From Rhodanobacter sp. FW104-R8 (lineage in GTDB: Bacteria; Pseudomonadota; Gammaproteobacteria; Xanthomonadales; Rhodanobacteraceae): 64,000 nucleotides of DNA. The notes under the pieces were generated by a model. That model was not told where the DNA came from. It saw only the letters and a list, made by a program, of their open reading frames with translations, and made no database searches. The stretch spans positions 1 to 64,000 of the forward strand of contig NZ_LVJR01000018.1 of assembly GCF_001617365.1 (NCBI RefSeq). Reading direction: 5' to 3'. Positions within the stretch are counted from its first letter, which is position 1; the number at the start of each line of letters is the position of its first letter. Below are positions 36,504-49,384 of the stretch, in pieces. Both the position numbers and the translations under genes were made by a program.

Positions 36504-37925
36504 ATGAGAGCACCACGAGTACTTGGGCCCGCCGCAGCGGCCACGCTGGTCTTCTGCGCCGGCATCGGCCTGGCCCACGCCGACGCCAGGACCGGCACCG
36601 CGGCCGACACCGGCGCCAAGGTACTGCCCGAAACCATGGCCATGCTGAAGCACGCCATCAGCATCCCCACGGTGGAGGGCCAGCACCAGGTGCCGGTGCT
36701 GGCCGCCTACCTGGCCGACAAGCTCAAGGCCGCCGGCTTCGCCGCCAGCGATGTCGAGATCATCCCGGTGGGCGAAACCGCCGCGCTGGTGACGCGCTAT
36801 CGCGGCACCGGTGAAGGCAAGCCGATCCTGCTGTCCGGGCACATGGACGTGGTGGCGGCCAAGCGCAAGGACTGGACCCGCGACCCGTTCACCCTGGTCG
36901 AGGAGAACGGCTACCTCTACGGCCGCGGCACGGCCGACATGAAAACCGCGGTGGTGGTGCTGGTCGAGACGCTGATCCGACTCAAGCGCGAGGGCTTCAA
37001 GCCGCGCCACGACCTGATCCTGCTGCTGTCCGGCGACGAAGAGACCACGATGGCCTCGACCCGCGAACTGGCCAAGCGCTATCACGACGCCGAATTCCTG
37101 CTCAACGCCGATGCCGGCGGCGGCACCCTGAACCCCGCCACCGGTCAGCCCGCGCTGTACGAAATCCAGGCTGCCGAGAAGACCTACGCGGATTTCCAGA
37201 TCAGCCTGAGCTCCGCCGGCGGGCACTCCAGCGAACCCAACGCGGACAACGCGATCTATCGGCTGGCGCGAGTCATCGACCGCGTCGCCGGCTACCAGTT
37301 TCCGCCGCAGAGCAACGAGATCACGCGCGCCTCGCTGCGTGCACTCGGCGCCCACACGCCCGGCCCGCTGGGCGCGGCGATGACCCGCTTCGCCGCCCAT
37401 CCCGACGATGCCGCCGCGGCGGCCACCATCTCCGCCGATCCCGCCTACGTCGGCCAGATCCGCACCACCTGCGTGGCCACCATGCTCAACGGCGGCCACG
37501 CACTCAACGCCCTGCCGCAAAGCGCCAGCGTCAACGTGAATTGCCGCATCTTTCCGGGTACACCGGTCGACAGCGTGCGCGACACGCTGGTCAAGGTGAT
37601 CAACGACCAGTCCGCCACCGTCACCGTGCTGCCGCCCCCGCCGGTGGCCAGCCCCGCCTCGCCACTGCGCCAGGATGTGATCGCTGCCGTCACCGCCGCG
37701 GTGCACGCCCGCTTCCCCGGCGTCGAAGTGGTGCCCGGCATGTCCGCCGGCGCCTCCGACAGCATGTACTTCCGCAACGCCGGCGTGCCCAGCTACGGCA
37801 TCGATGCGGCGTTCACCAAACCCGACGATACCTTCGCCCATGGTCTCAACGAAAAGCTGCCGGCTTCGGAAGTCGAAGCGGGGCTGGAGTTCTGGCATCG
37901 GGTGTTGATGCAGCTGGCGAAGTGA
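36504..37925 (+). CDS. exported M20 family metallopeptidase
   Basis: A 473-residue protein with a signal peptide ending near AHA (residue 28). The two-zinc ligands are all visible: His in SGHMDVV, bridging Asp in GRGTADMKTAV, Glu pair in SGDEETT, Asp in NADAGGG and His in DTFAHGLNEK. A dimerisation domain is inserted in the middle (about 215-330). It should act in the periplasm as a carboxy- or aminopeptidase. The frame is open far upstream, but only as a shadow of the receptor gene. The terminator at 36307 makes it a separate unit. Confidence 0.92.
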   Translation: MRAPRVLGPAAAATLVFCAGIGLAHADARTGTAADTGAKVLPETMAMLKHAISIPTVEGQHQVPVLAAYLADKLKAAGFAASDVEIIPVGETAALVTRYRGTGEGKPILLSGHMDVVAAKRKDWTRDPFTLVEENGYLYGRGTADMKTAVVVLVETLIRLKREGFKPRHDLILLLSGDEETTMASTRELAKRYHDAEFLLNADAGGGTLNPATGQPALYEIQAAEKTYADFQISLSSAGGHSSEPNADNAIYRLARVIDRVAGYQFPPQSNEITRASLRALGAHTPGPLGAAMTRFAAHPDDAAAAATISADPAYVGQIRTTCVATMLNGGHALNALPQSASVNVNCRIFPGTPVDSVRDTLVKVINDQSATVTVLPPPPVASPASPLRQDVIAAVTAAVHARFPGVEVVPGMSAGASDSMYFRNAGVPSYGIDAAFTKPDDTFAHGLNEKLPASEVEAGLEFWHRVLMQLAK

Positions 37926-37936
37926 CGTAACTGGCA

Positions 37937-37957
37937 GAGCCGGCGTAATGCCGGCTC
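37937..37957. other. hairpin after the M20 peptidase
   Basis: GAGCCGGC / GCCGGCTC with loop GTAAT, 11 bases past the stop. No T-run follows, so terminator activity is uncertain. Confidence 0.4.
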
Positions 37958-38048
37958 CCGATCTTGGGCAAATGTTGGAACGGCCGAACCTGACTCCATC
38001 CTCATCGTGCAGCATGCGACCAGCCGCCACAAACCTTGGCGGGATTCA

Positions 38049-38076
38049 TTCAAGTTATCATCGGATGATATATAGT
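38049..38076 (+). promoter_or_regulatory. promoter and operator of the TumE/TumA-type pair
   Basis: TTCAAG (38049-38054) and TATAGT (38071-38076) are spaced 16 bases. The spacer contains the perfect inverted repeat TATCATC-G-GATGATA (38056-38070). A promoter with the operator inside its spacer is typical of autoregulated toxin-antitoxin operons. Confidence 0.6.
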
Positions 38077-38092
38077 CATGTCAAAGGAAGAC

Positions 38093-38443
38093 GTGGGACT
38101 GGAAACGCTGCTGTTGCTCAACGGCGAGATCTATGATCAGGACGACGGCTACTGGATCAAGATCGAGGCATGGCGTATCGAGGCGAACGAGCATGTGCCA
38201 CACGGCATACGCTACGCGCTGACATTGCATGATCGCTACGGCACGCGGTTACTCGGTTTCGACAACGCGCATGCCGTCAAGCCACCGAAGCGCAAGCGTT
38301 ATGCAGGTCGTCGTCTGGCCTACGACCATCGACATCGTCACGCCAGCGACAAGGGCGTGCCGTACGAATTCACCAGCCCGCAGCAATTGCTGGAGGATTT
38401 CTTCAACGAAGTCGATCGCGTACTTGAGGAAACGAAATCATGA
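38093..38443 (+). CDS. TumE-like toxin (DUF6516 family)
   Basis: A 116-residue protein with the DUF6516/TumE pattern: a strand with LLNGEIYDQDDGYWIKIEAWRI, a central basic stretch KPPKRKRYAGRRLAYDHRHRH and the end PQQLLEDFFNEVDRVL. The GTG at 38093 has AAAGGA six bases upstream and lies just past the promoter. The ATG at 38078 gives five more residues but has no ribosome binding site and would sit before the predicted transcript start. TumE proteins are toxins of type II pairs; the action of this one is inferred from the partner gene. Confidence 0.7.
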   Translation: MGLETLLLLNGEIYDQDDGYWIKIEAWRIEANEHVPHGIRYALTLHDRYGTRLLGFDNAHAVKPPKRKRYAGRRLAYDHRHRHASDKGVPYEFTSPQQLLEDFFNEVDRVLEETKS

Positions 38444-38790
38444 AAAAGTTGGTCATCGGCATCGCATCCCAACAAGCCATCCGCGCCCGCGCACTGGCCA
38501 TTGCGCGCGGCGATCATCAGCCACGCCCCAACGAGCCAAAGATCTGGTTCACCTCCATGCGCTCCCTGGCCGAAGTGCTGTCCGACGACAATCGCGCGTT
38601 GCTGCGTGTCATCAGGGAGCAGAAGCCCGAGTCACTGAGCCAGCTCGCGGAGTTCACCGGGCGCGCGCCCAGTAATCTTTCGCGGACGCTCAAGACGATG
38701 GAACGATACGGCCTGGTCGAGATGCGCCGCACGTTGCGTAACGTGCAGCCCATCGCCACGGCCAGCAAATTTGTGATTCAGGCGGCGTGA
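38440..38790 (+). CDS. TumA-like antitoxin / winged-helix DNA-binding protein
   Basis: A 116-residue protein. A winged helix-turn-helix of MarR-like type occupies about residues 50-115: ALLRVIREQKPESLSQLAEFTGRAPSNLSRTLKTMERYGLVEM. This is the HVO_A0114-like family that pairs with TumE toxins. Its ATG overlaps the toxin stop (ATGA). It probably binds the palindrome at 38056-38070 and holds the toxin inactive. Confidence 0.75.
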   Translation: MKKLVIGIASQQAIRARALAIARGDHQPRPNEPKIWFTSMRSLAEVLSDDNRALLRVIREQKPESLSQLAEFTGRAPSNLSRTLKTMERYGLVEMRRTLRNVQPIATASKFVIQAA

Positions 38791-39127
38791 GGCCGACGAT
38801 TTAAATGACAATTTCGGGACGGCCACAGGGGTATTCAAATTGTCCCTGACACCTTTTCGCCCGCTGACACCTTTTCGCCTGCGGTGCGGCGGTCGGATAA
38901 CGGTGTTGATCCGACCGCCGCAGGCGCTTTGCTGTTCACGACCTCGTCGCTGCGGTCCGCCATCGGAAGCGACGAGACCCGAACAACCCATCGGGAATCT
39001 GCCACTCTCGCTCCCGAACAGCGCGTTCGACCGGACTGCGGGTATAGGATGTCGCGACAATCGAGCGCTGCGTGCCGCAGCCAGTCAACTTTGGCGTTAG
39101 GCCTCAAATTCATGACACGGAGATCTC
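38791..39127. other. gap between the toxin-antitoxin pair and the first cassette gene
   Basis: No gene supported. It has an inverted pair TGACAATTT / AAATTGTCCCTGACACC (about 38804-38857), a tandem GACACCTTTTCGCC, and a perfect 14-base hairpin at 38885-38922 (TGCGGCGGTCGGAT / ATCCGACCGCCGCA, loop of ten). The first attC-like site closes it. Confidence 0.5.
39051..39102 (+). other. attC-like site 1 (degenerate)
   Basis: The right end CAACTTTGGCGTTAGGC carries the R' core GTTAGGC (39096-39102) in the same form as three downstream sites. The left half, GTCGCGACAATCGAG, only loosely matches the expected inverse core, and the stem is GCTGCG-TGC-CGCAGC. It may be an eroded site or the end of a cassette holding the toxin-antitoxin pair. 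Confidence 0.5.
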
Positions 39128-39370
39128 ATGAAAGTCAAAGACCTTATTGCCGCACTTGGCAAACTGGACCCAAATTCGGATGTCTACGGATACTGTGAAG
39201 ATGAGTCGCTCCAAACGACCGAAAAGCTTTTCTCAGTATTCTTCATAGACGGCGCGAATGATCACATGGCTGTGACCGAGCGCAATGAAAAGGGCAATCC
39301 GACTGTTAAGTTCGACAGTGGCCCGGGCTCGAGAAAGCTTGCGTTCGTCAACATGACAGCTGACTTCTAG
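39128..39370 (+). CDS. cassette gene A: 80-residue hypothetical protein
   Basis: No family recognised with certainty. The protein is soluble and acidic, opens with MKVKDLIAALGKLDPNSDVYGYCEDES and ends in two beta-type strands. GGAG lies five bases before the ATG. The ATG is 26 bases after the GTTAGGC of site 1 and the stop is nine bases before site 2, so gene plus site make one integron-type cassette. Codons are less GC-biased than in flanking core genes. Confidence 0.7.
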   Translation: MKVKDLIAALGKLDPNSDVYGYCEDESLQTTEKLFSVFFIDGANDHMAVTERNEKGNPTVKFDSGPGSRKLAFVNMTADF

Positions 39371-39379
39371 GCTGGTGAG

Positions 39380-39436
39380 CTCCGACAACTCCTTCGAGGT
39401 GGACGGCGCCGCCGCCACTCAACTCAAGCGTTAGGT
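39380..39436 (+). other. attC site 2
   Basis: 57 bases: degenerate left core CTCCGAC, then TTCGAGGTGGACGGC-GCC-GCCGCC, then ACTCAACTCAAGC and the right core GTTAGGT (39430-39436). Length and inner sequence match sites 3 and 4. Confidence 0.75.
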
Positions 39437-39467
39437 TCAAGTCATCTGTATCAAGGGGAAACACGTA

Positions 39468-40094
39468 ATGAAACGATTGATATGCGGGCTACTCGCAATT
39501 TTCATGTACTCGATTGCCTATGGAGCAGGTGTCACGGAGCCAACGACAATCCTGGGCTTCACGATAAAAGAAAACTTCAATCTCCCTGAGTGTCACTGGA
39601 AGGGTAACGGTGCACTTGCAACATACGATTACGACTTCCAGCAGCCAATTACGCCGTGTTGGAAGCACAACATTCTGAAGGCGCACCCGGGCGATCCATT
39701 GGATACCAAAGGAACGTTCAAGGTTGGAGCCATTCCGGCAAGCGGAAAAACTCCCGACGGCGTGCGTAGTGATTCGCTTGATCTAATCGTCGTTGACGGA
39801 CACATTGAGGGAATAGTCGTGCCAACGAACGGCCTCGACAGCCAAGATAGCTTCTTAGTGCTTCTCACAAAAAAATACGGTAAGCCGGAATCAAGCCAGC
39901 ATACACAGGTTGAAAACCGCTACGGCGCGAAGTTCACTAAGTACACCGTCGCATGGAAGAAGCCAGATGCGTTGATAACTTACGACAGCATGGTATCGAG
40001 CATAGATTGGGGTCTAATTTTGGTAGCGAGCCCGTCAGGACAAAAGTTCCTTAAAGACGAACAATCGAAAAGAGAAGACAGCTCTTCGTTCTAA
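39468..40094 (+). CDS. cassette gene B: exported hypothetical protein
   Basis: A 208-residue protein with a clear signal peptide (MKRLICGLLAIFMYSIAYGA). The mature part has ILGFTIKENFNLPECHWKG, two cysteines that may bond (about 34 and 63) and DSLDLIVVDGHIEGIVV, then LLTKKYGKPE, a pattern seen in small periplasmic proteins of unknown role. AAGGGGAAA precedes the ATG. It is noticeably AT-richer than the core genes. It ends nine bases before site 3, as expected in a cassette. Confidence 0.75.
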   Translation: MKRLICGLLAIFMYSIAYGAGVTEPTTILGFTIKENFNLPECHWKGNGALATYDYDFQQPITPCWKHNILKAHPGDPLDTKGTFKVGAIPASGKTPDGVRSDSLDLIVVDGHIEGIVVPTNGLDSQDSFLVLLTKKYGKPESSQHTQVENRYGAKFTKYTVAWKKPDALITYDSMVSSIDWGLILVASPSGQKFLKDEQSKREDSSSF

Positions 40095-40103
40095 CATCGC
40101 GAA

Positions 40104-40160
40104 ACCTAACTCGTCATTCGAGGCGGACGGTTACGTCGCCGTTTAATTCAAGCGTTAGGC
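40104..40160 (+). other. attC site 3
   Basis: 57 bases with left core ACCTAAC (40104-40110) and right core GTTAGGC (40154-40160), inverse of each other with one mismatch. The centre is TTCGAGGCGGACGGTTACGTCGCCG and the right shoulder TTTAATTCAAGC. This is the clearest attC of the four together with site 4. Confidence 0.85.
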
Positions 40161-40174
40161 CCCAGGGGCGGTTT

Positions 40175-40429
40175 ATGGAAAACATCCCAAAGCACGACGA
40201 ACTCCAAGCGCTGTCCGAAGCTGAGCTTATCGTTCGTTACAACGCGGCAACGTCAAATACTGTGGTTGGCACGGAGTTCTATCGCGAGGAGTTAGTCCGT
40301 CGGCAAATGGCAAAGGAAAGCGCTCGCATGCTTGCACTTACCCAGACGATGCGTACTCTCACATGGGCAATACTTGGGTTAACGGTAGTCAATGTAATTC
40401 TAGTTGCAGCCTCGCTCTTGCGTTCCTAG
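40175..40429 (+). CDS. cassette gene C: small membrane-anchored protein
   Basis: An 84-residue protein. The N-terminal 55 residues are polar and helical (HDELQALSEAELIVRYNAA), and residues 61-82 form one membrane segment (LTWAILGLTVVNVILVAASLL), so the N-terminal part probably faces the cytoplasm. No family recognised. GGGGCGG lies before the ATG. It occupies a cassette between sites 3 and 4. Confidence 0.7.
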   Translation: MENIPKHDELQALSEAELIVRYNAATSNTVVGTEFYREELVRRQMAKESARMLALTQTMRTLTWAILGLTVVNVILVAASLLRS

Positions 40430-40439
40430 GTCACTTGTG

Positions 40440-40496
40440 GGCTAACAGTTCGCTCAAGGTGGACGGCTTCGCCGCCGCTTAATTCTAGCGTTAGGC
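40440..40496 (+). other. attC site 4
   Basis: 57 bases with left core GGCTAAC (40440-40446) and right core GTTAGGC (40490-40496), one mismatch apart from perfect inversion. The centre is CTCAAGGTGGACGGC-TTC-GCCGCC and the right shoulder CTTAATTCTAGC. Confidence 0.85.
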
Positions 40497-40514
40497 TTTG
40501 TAAACGGGGGCAAT

Positions 40515-41282
40515 ATGGCTCTAATTAAGTGTTCAGAATGTGGCCGCGAGATTTCCGACAAAGCGGCAGCCTGCCCAGGTTGTGGGGCGCCCGCTCCGGC
40601 CATGACTGCGGGGCTACCAAGGGCCGCCCCATCTCCGAGCCACATTACATACGACGCACAGACCGACACTTTTGCTGGCACCATGGCGACAGTGGTCAAG
40701 CTCGCCATGCGAGCGATTCAGCAATTAGACTGGAAGTTGGACAGCGCTAACGAAAATCTTGGTTTGGTTACGTTCCAGACCGGAATGAGTTTCGGCTCGT
40801 GGAGCGGCATATCGGGATCCCTCAACATCGAGGAGATCGAGATTGGTCATTTCAAAGTCTCCGGCACGGGTAAGCAAAACCTTCGTGGTGGTCAACTGAT
40901 CGCCTTAAATATTGCCGGTGAGGCACAGGGCAAGGCTCGCAAAGCAATAGAAGTAATGAAGCAACTTGTAAGTAGCGTCGCAGACAAGGAATCGCGACGC
41001 GCATCAGAAGAAGGCGTGAAGAAGGAGCGTCATTTGCACGCGCTTGCGCTATGTTCTGAGCTTAAACAAAAGCCGATAGATTTGCGATCATACATGTTAT
41101 TGGCGGAACAGGCTGGCGGCTGTATTGAAGCAAGGGGACTATTTATTGAAAATTACGTTTATATAAAAAATGGAAAAATTACAAAACTAGGTAAGCTTGA
41201 GGAATTGAGGCCTTGGTTCGTTGAGAACATCGTTTCCTTGATAGAGAAGGACGCCCAAGGACGCTCTGGCCGCGCCGACTGA
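40515..41282 (+). CDS. cassette gene D: zinc-ribbon protein
   Basis: A 255-residue protein. An N-terminal zinc ribbon [19 protein letters not shown] puts four Cys at 6, 9, 20 and 23. A Pro-rich link leads to a globular domain with strands [18 protein letters not shown] and [11 protein letters not shown], an Ala/Lys helix (about 140-155) and a C-terminal helical part. Function unknown. It begins 18 bases after the core of site 4, like the other cassette genes, but no attC follows its stop, so the array ends here against prfC. Confidence 0.75.
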   Translation: MALIKCSECGREISDKAAACPGCGAPAPAMTAGLPRAAPSPSHITYDAQTDTFAGTMATVVKLAMRAIQQLDWKLDSANENLGLVTFQTGMSFGSWSGISGSLNIEEIEIGHFKVSGTGKQNLRGGQLIALNIAGEAQGKARKAIEVMKQLVSSVADKESRRASEEGVKKERHLHALALCSELKQKPIDLRSYMLLAEQAGGCIEARGLFIENYVYIKNGKITKLGKLEELRPWFVENIVSLIEKDAQGRSGRAD

Positions 41283-41371
41283 TCACGAACGCGGAGGAGA
41301 AGTGGCTCGCGCGAGGCCCACCACCGATCCAAGCTACAATTACCGGTTCGCGCTCCAGCCGACCCGCCTCC

Positions 41372-42973
<1,602 letters not shown>

Positions 42974-43024
42974 CAGCACTGCCATACCGCTGCTAACGTG
43001 CGAACCTTTGCCGGCGGATCACGC

Positions 43025-43924
43025 ATGCACGACCAGGCCATCGCCTTCACCACGCCTCCCGATGCGCCGCGCTGGCAGCGCTGGCTGCTGTTCTCGCCGC
43101 TGGCGCGGATCGTGATCTTCGTCGCGATGTTTCTGATCCTCAGCCTGGCGATGGGCTGGCTGCTGCATGCGCTGGGCTGGCTCGGCAAGGCCGCCCCGGC
43201 CACCCTCCACGGCCTGGCGCAGTTCCTGATGCGCGCGCTGCCGGCGCTGCTTGCCTACCTCCTGCTGGTACGGCTGGTGGAGCGCCGCCCGCTCGCCGAA
43301 CTGGCGCCGCGCCGGCTGCTGCCGGACGGCGCCGCCGGCGCCGCCGCCGGCCTGCTGCTGTTCAGTGCGGTGGTCGGCGTGCTGTACCTGCTCGGCAGCT
43401 ATCACGTCACCGGCACCAACCCGCATGCGCAGTGGCTGCCGGCCCTGCTGATGGCGGGGCTGGGCGCCGGCATCGGCGAGGAGCTCATCTGCCGCGGCGT
43501 GCTGTTCCGCATCGTCGAGGAAGCCCTGGGCAGCTGGTGGGCGCTGCTGGTCTCGGCGCTGTTCTTCGGCGCGGTGCACATCGGCAACCCCGGCGCCACG
43601 CTGTGGAGTTCGGCCGCCATCGCGATCGAGGCCGGCCTGCTGTTCGGCATGCTCTACCACGCGACCCGTTCGCTGCCGGCCTGCATGGGCCTGCACGCGG
43701 CGTGGAACTTCGCCCAGGGCACGATCTACGGCATCCCGGTTTCCGGTACCCGCGCCGACGGCTGGCTGGTCTCCACCCGCAGCGGCCCGGACTGGCTGAG
43801 CGGCGGCGCGTTCGGCGCCGAGGCGTCGGTGGTCGCGCTGGCCCTGTGTACCTTGTGCACGATCGGCCTGCTGGTCGTGGCGCGGCGGCGCGGTTCGATC
43901 GTGCCGCCGGCCTGGCGCCGCTGA
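43025..43924 (+). CDS. CPBP family intramembrane metalloprotease
   Basis: A 299-residue membrane protein with about seven hydrophobic segments. The CPBP/Abi motifs are present: GEELICRGVLF (Glu-Glu and Arg, about 151-158), FGAVHIGNPG (about 183-192) and HAAWNF (about 224-229). These build a metal site in the membrane. The ATG at 43025 has GGCGGA upstream; a GTG 27 bases earlier has none. The substrate is unknown. Confidence 0.88.
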   Translation: MHDQAIAFTTPPDAPRWQRWLLFSPLARIVIFVAMFLILSLAMGWLLHALGWLGKAAPATLHGLAQFLMRALPALLAYLLLVRLVERRPLAELAPRRLLPDGAAGAAAGLLLFSAVVGVLYLLGSYHVTGTNPHAQWLPALLMAGLGAGIGEELICRGVLFRIVEEALGSWWALLVSALFFGAVHIGNPGATLWSSAAIAIEAGLLFGMLYHATRSLPACMGLHAAWNFAQGTIYGIPVSGTRADGWLVSTRSGPDWLSGGAFGAEASVVALALCTLCTIGLLVVARRRGSIVPPAWRR

Positions 43925-43993
43925 ACCGCGGCCGCCGCCGGCCTTCATCCCGGGCATACGACAGGCGAAGTGGCAAGCTGCGATGATATCCGC

Positions 43994-47632
<3,639 letters not shown>

Positions 47633-47833
47633 TGCCCGCACCGGCCACGACCGCGTGAGTCCGGATTCCGCGCCGATGGCCGTCGGCTTCAGCGCCATCG
47701 ACGCTGCCCCGCGGCTGTACCGGCGAGGCCACCGACCCGCCTCGCTCGAGCCTGACGGGGCGGTGCGGCCGTTCACGCCGGCCATGACCGCCAACGGTTA
47801 AGGTTGGCCGGGAGGAAATGCTCCACCACCGAC

Positions 47834-48835
47834 ATGAACGCGATACCACCGAAAATCCTGATCGTCGACGATACCGCCGCCAACCTCGTCGCCATGCGCC
47901 GGCTGCTCGCCCGCAGCGGCGCGCAGCTGTTCGAGGCGCGCAGCGGCAACGAGGCGCTGGCGCTGTGCCTGGACCACGAGTTCGCGCTGATCCTGCTCGA
48001 CGTCAACATGCCCGACATGGACGGCTTCGAGGTCGCCAGCCTGCTGGGCGAGGCCGAGCACCTGCGCGACACCCCGATCATCTTCGTCACCGCCGCCTAT
48101 GCCGACGACATGAACCGGCTCAAGGGCTACCGCTCCGGTGCCGTGGATTACATCGCCAAGCCGATCAACGACGTGATCCTGCAGTCGAAGGTGCGCGTGT
48201 TCCTGGAACTGTACGCGGCGCGCGCCAAGCTGCAGCACGCGCTGGACGAACTTGCCGAGCGCAACCAGCAACTGACCCAGGAAATCGCCGAGCGCGAGCT
48301 GATGGAGGCGATGGTGCGCCACCAGGCCCACCATGACGCCCTGACCGGCCTGCCGAACCGCATCCTGTTCCACGACCGCCTGCATGGCGCGATCCAGCGC
48401 GCGAACCGCCACCACAGCCAGTTCGCGCTGGCCTGCATCGACATCGACGGTTTCAAGCACGTCAACGACAGCCATGGCCACGCCGCCGGCGACGCCTTGC
48501 TGCAGGAGATCGCCGCACGGCTGTCGGCACACTTGCGCAGCAACGACACGGTGGCCCGGCTGGGCGGCGACGAGTTCGCGCTGGTGCTGGAGGACATCGG
48601 GGATCCGCAGCTGGCGCTGCAATTGTGCGGAAAGTTGTGCACGGCGCTGGGCGAACCTTATGCGCTGAGCGTCAACGGCCACCTGATCGAGGTGCGCATC
48701 AGCGCCAGCATCGGCATTGCGCCCTGCCCGCTGGAGGCTGCCCCCGACGCCGGCGAGCAGCTGCTGCATGCGGCCGACCGCGCCATGTACGCGGCCAAGC
48801 GCAGCGGCAAGAACCGCTGCGTGCTGGCGGACTGA
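47834..48835 (+). CDS. response regulator with GGDEF diguanylate cyclase domain
   Basis: A 333-residue protein. The receiver domain (about 5-125) has VDDTAAN and phospho-Asp in LILLDVNMPDMDG, with Lys in YIAKPIN. A coiled linker leads to GGDEF (about 165-330) with HDALTGLPNR, DIDGFKHVND and the active loop LGGDEF. The inhibitory I-site RSND sits in its usual place four residues before the conserved R-x-GGDEF. It should make cyclic di-GMP when phosphorylated by the upstream hybrid kinase. The best Shine-Dalgarno box is 18 bases from the ATG, which is unusually far. Confidence 0.92.
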   Translation: MNAIPPKILIVDDTAANLVAMRRLLARSGAQLFEARSGNEALALCLDHEFALILLDVNMPDMDGFEVASLLGEAEHLRDTPIIFVTAAYADDMNRLKGYRSGAVDYIAKPINDVILQSKVRVFLELYAARAKLQHALDELAERNQQLTQEIAERELMEAMVRHQAHHDALTGLPNRILFHDRLHGAIQRANRHHSQFALACIDIDGFKHVNDSHGHAAGDALLQEIAARLSAHLRSNDTVARLGGDEFALVLEDIGDPQLALQLCGKLCTALGEPYALSVNGHLIEVRISASIGIAPCPLEAAPDAGEQLLHAADRAMYAAKRSGKNRCVLAD

Positions 48836-48854
48836 CGGCGCGCAGGCAGTGCGC

Positions 48855-49328
48855 TCAGCCGCGCTTGCGCGGCGACACCCACATCAGCACGCGCGCCCGG
48901 AAGACGGTCTCGCCCGCGTCGTCCACCACCTCCACCCTGACCGGCCACTCGTGGCCGCCGCCGGAGACGGGCGCGGCCAGTTCGGGCGTGGCGATGCCGC
49001 GCATCGTGCCCGTCGCCTTCTTCAGGTACTCGACGCTCATGCCCTTGGGAATCCAGCGCATGTCCGCCGGAATCGTCGCATCGGTCATCACGCCGGCACT
49101 GAGTTCGGCCAGGTTGCACAGCGCGATCGCATGCACGGTGCCGAGGTGGTTGTGCACGCGGCGCCGGTCGCGGATGCGCACCTCGCAACGCCCCGGCGCC
49201 AGCGCCACGAAGCGTGGCGCGATGGTGGCGAAGTACGGCGCCTTGAGGCAGACCAGGCGCGAGAAGATCCGGTGGCCCGCCGGCCAGCGGGTGATGCGGC
49301 GGTACAACGACAACACCGAGGCACTCAT
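48855..49328 (-). CDS. hotdog-fold thioesterase (DUF4442)
   Basis: A 157-residue protein of the hotdog fold with RVHNHLGTVHAIALCNLAELSAGVMTD, the central-helix pattern of DUF4442/PaaI-like thioesterases, and VEYLKKATGTMRG after it. It probably hydrolyses acyl-CoA. The frame stays open upstream only as a shadow of fadE; the ATG at 49328 opens the family domain. A terminator-like hairpin lies between fadE and this gene. Confidence 0.82.
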   Translation of the reverse strand: MSASVLSLYRRITRWPAGHRIFSRLVCLKAPYFATIAPRFVALAPGRCEVRIRDRRRVHNHLGTVHAIALCNLAELSAGVMTDATIPADMRWIPKGMSVEYLKKATGTMRGIATPELAAPVSGGGHEWPVRVEVVDDAGETVFRARVLMWVSPRKRG

Positions 49329-49348
49329 CGGTCGCCCTCCGGAAAAGA

Positions 49349-49371
49349 ACCGGCCCGCAGGGCGGGCCGGT
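49349..49371 (-). terminator. terminator or attenuator between fadE and the thioesterase gene
   Basis: Perfect 10-base stem ACCGGCCCGC / GCGGGCCGGT with a 3-base loop, followed on the minus strand by TCTTTT. It starts 14 bases past the fadE stop and would reduce read-through to the thioesterase gene. Confidence 0.75.
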
Positions 49372-49384
49372 CGGTCAGCCCGAT

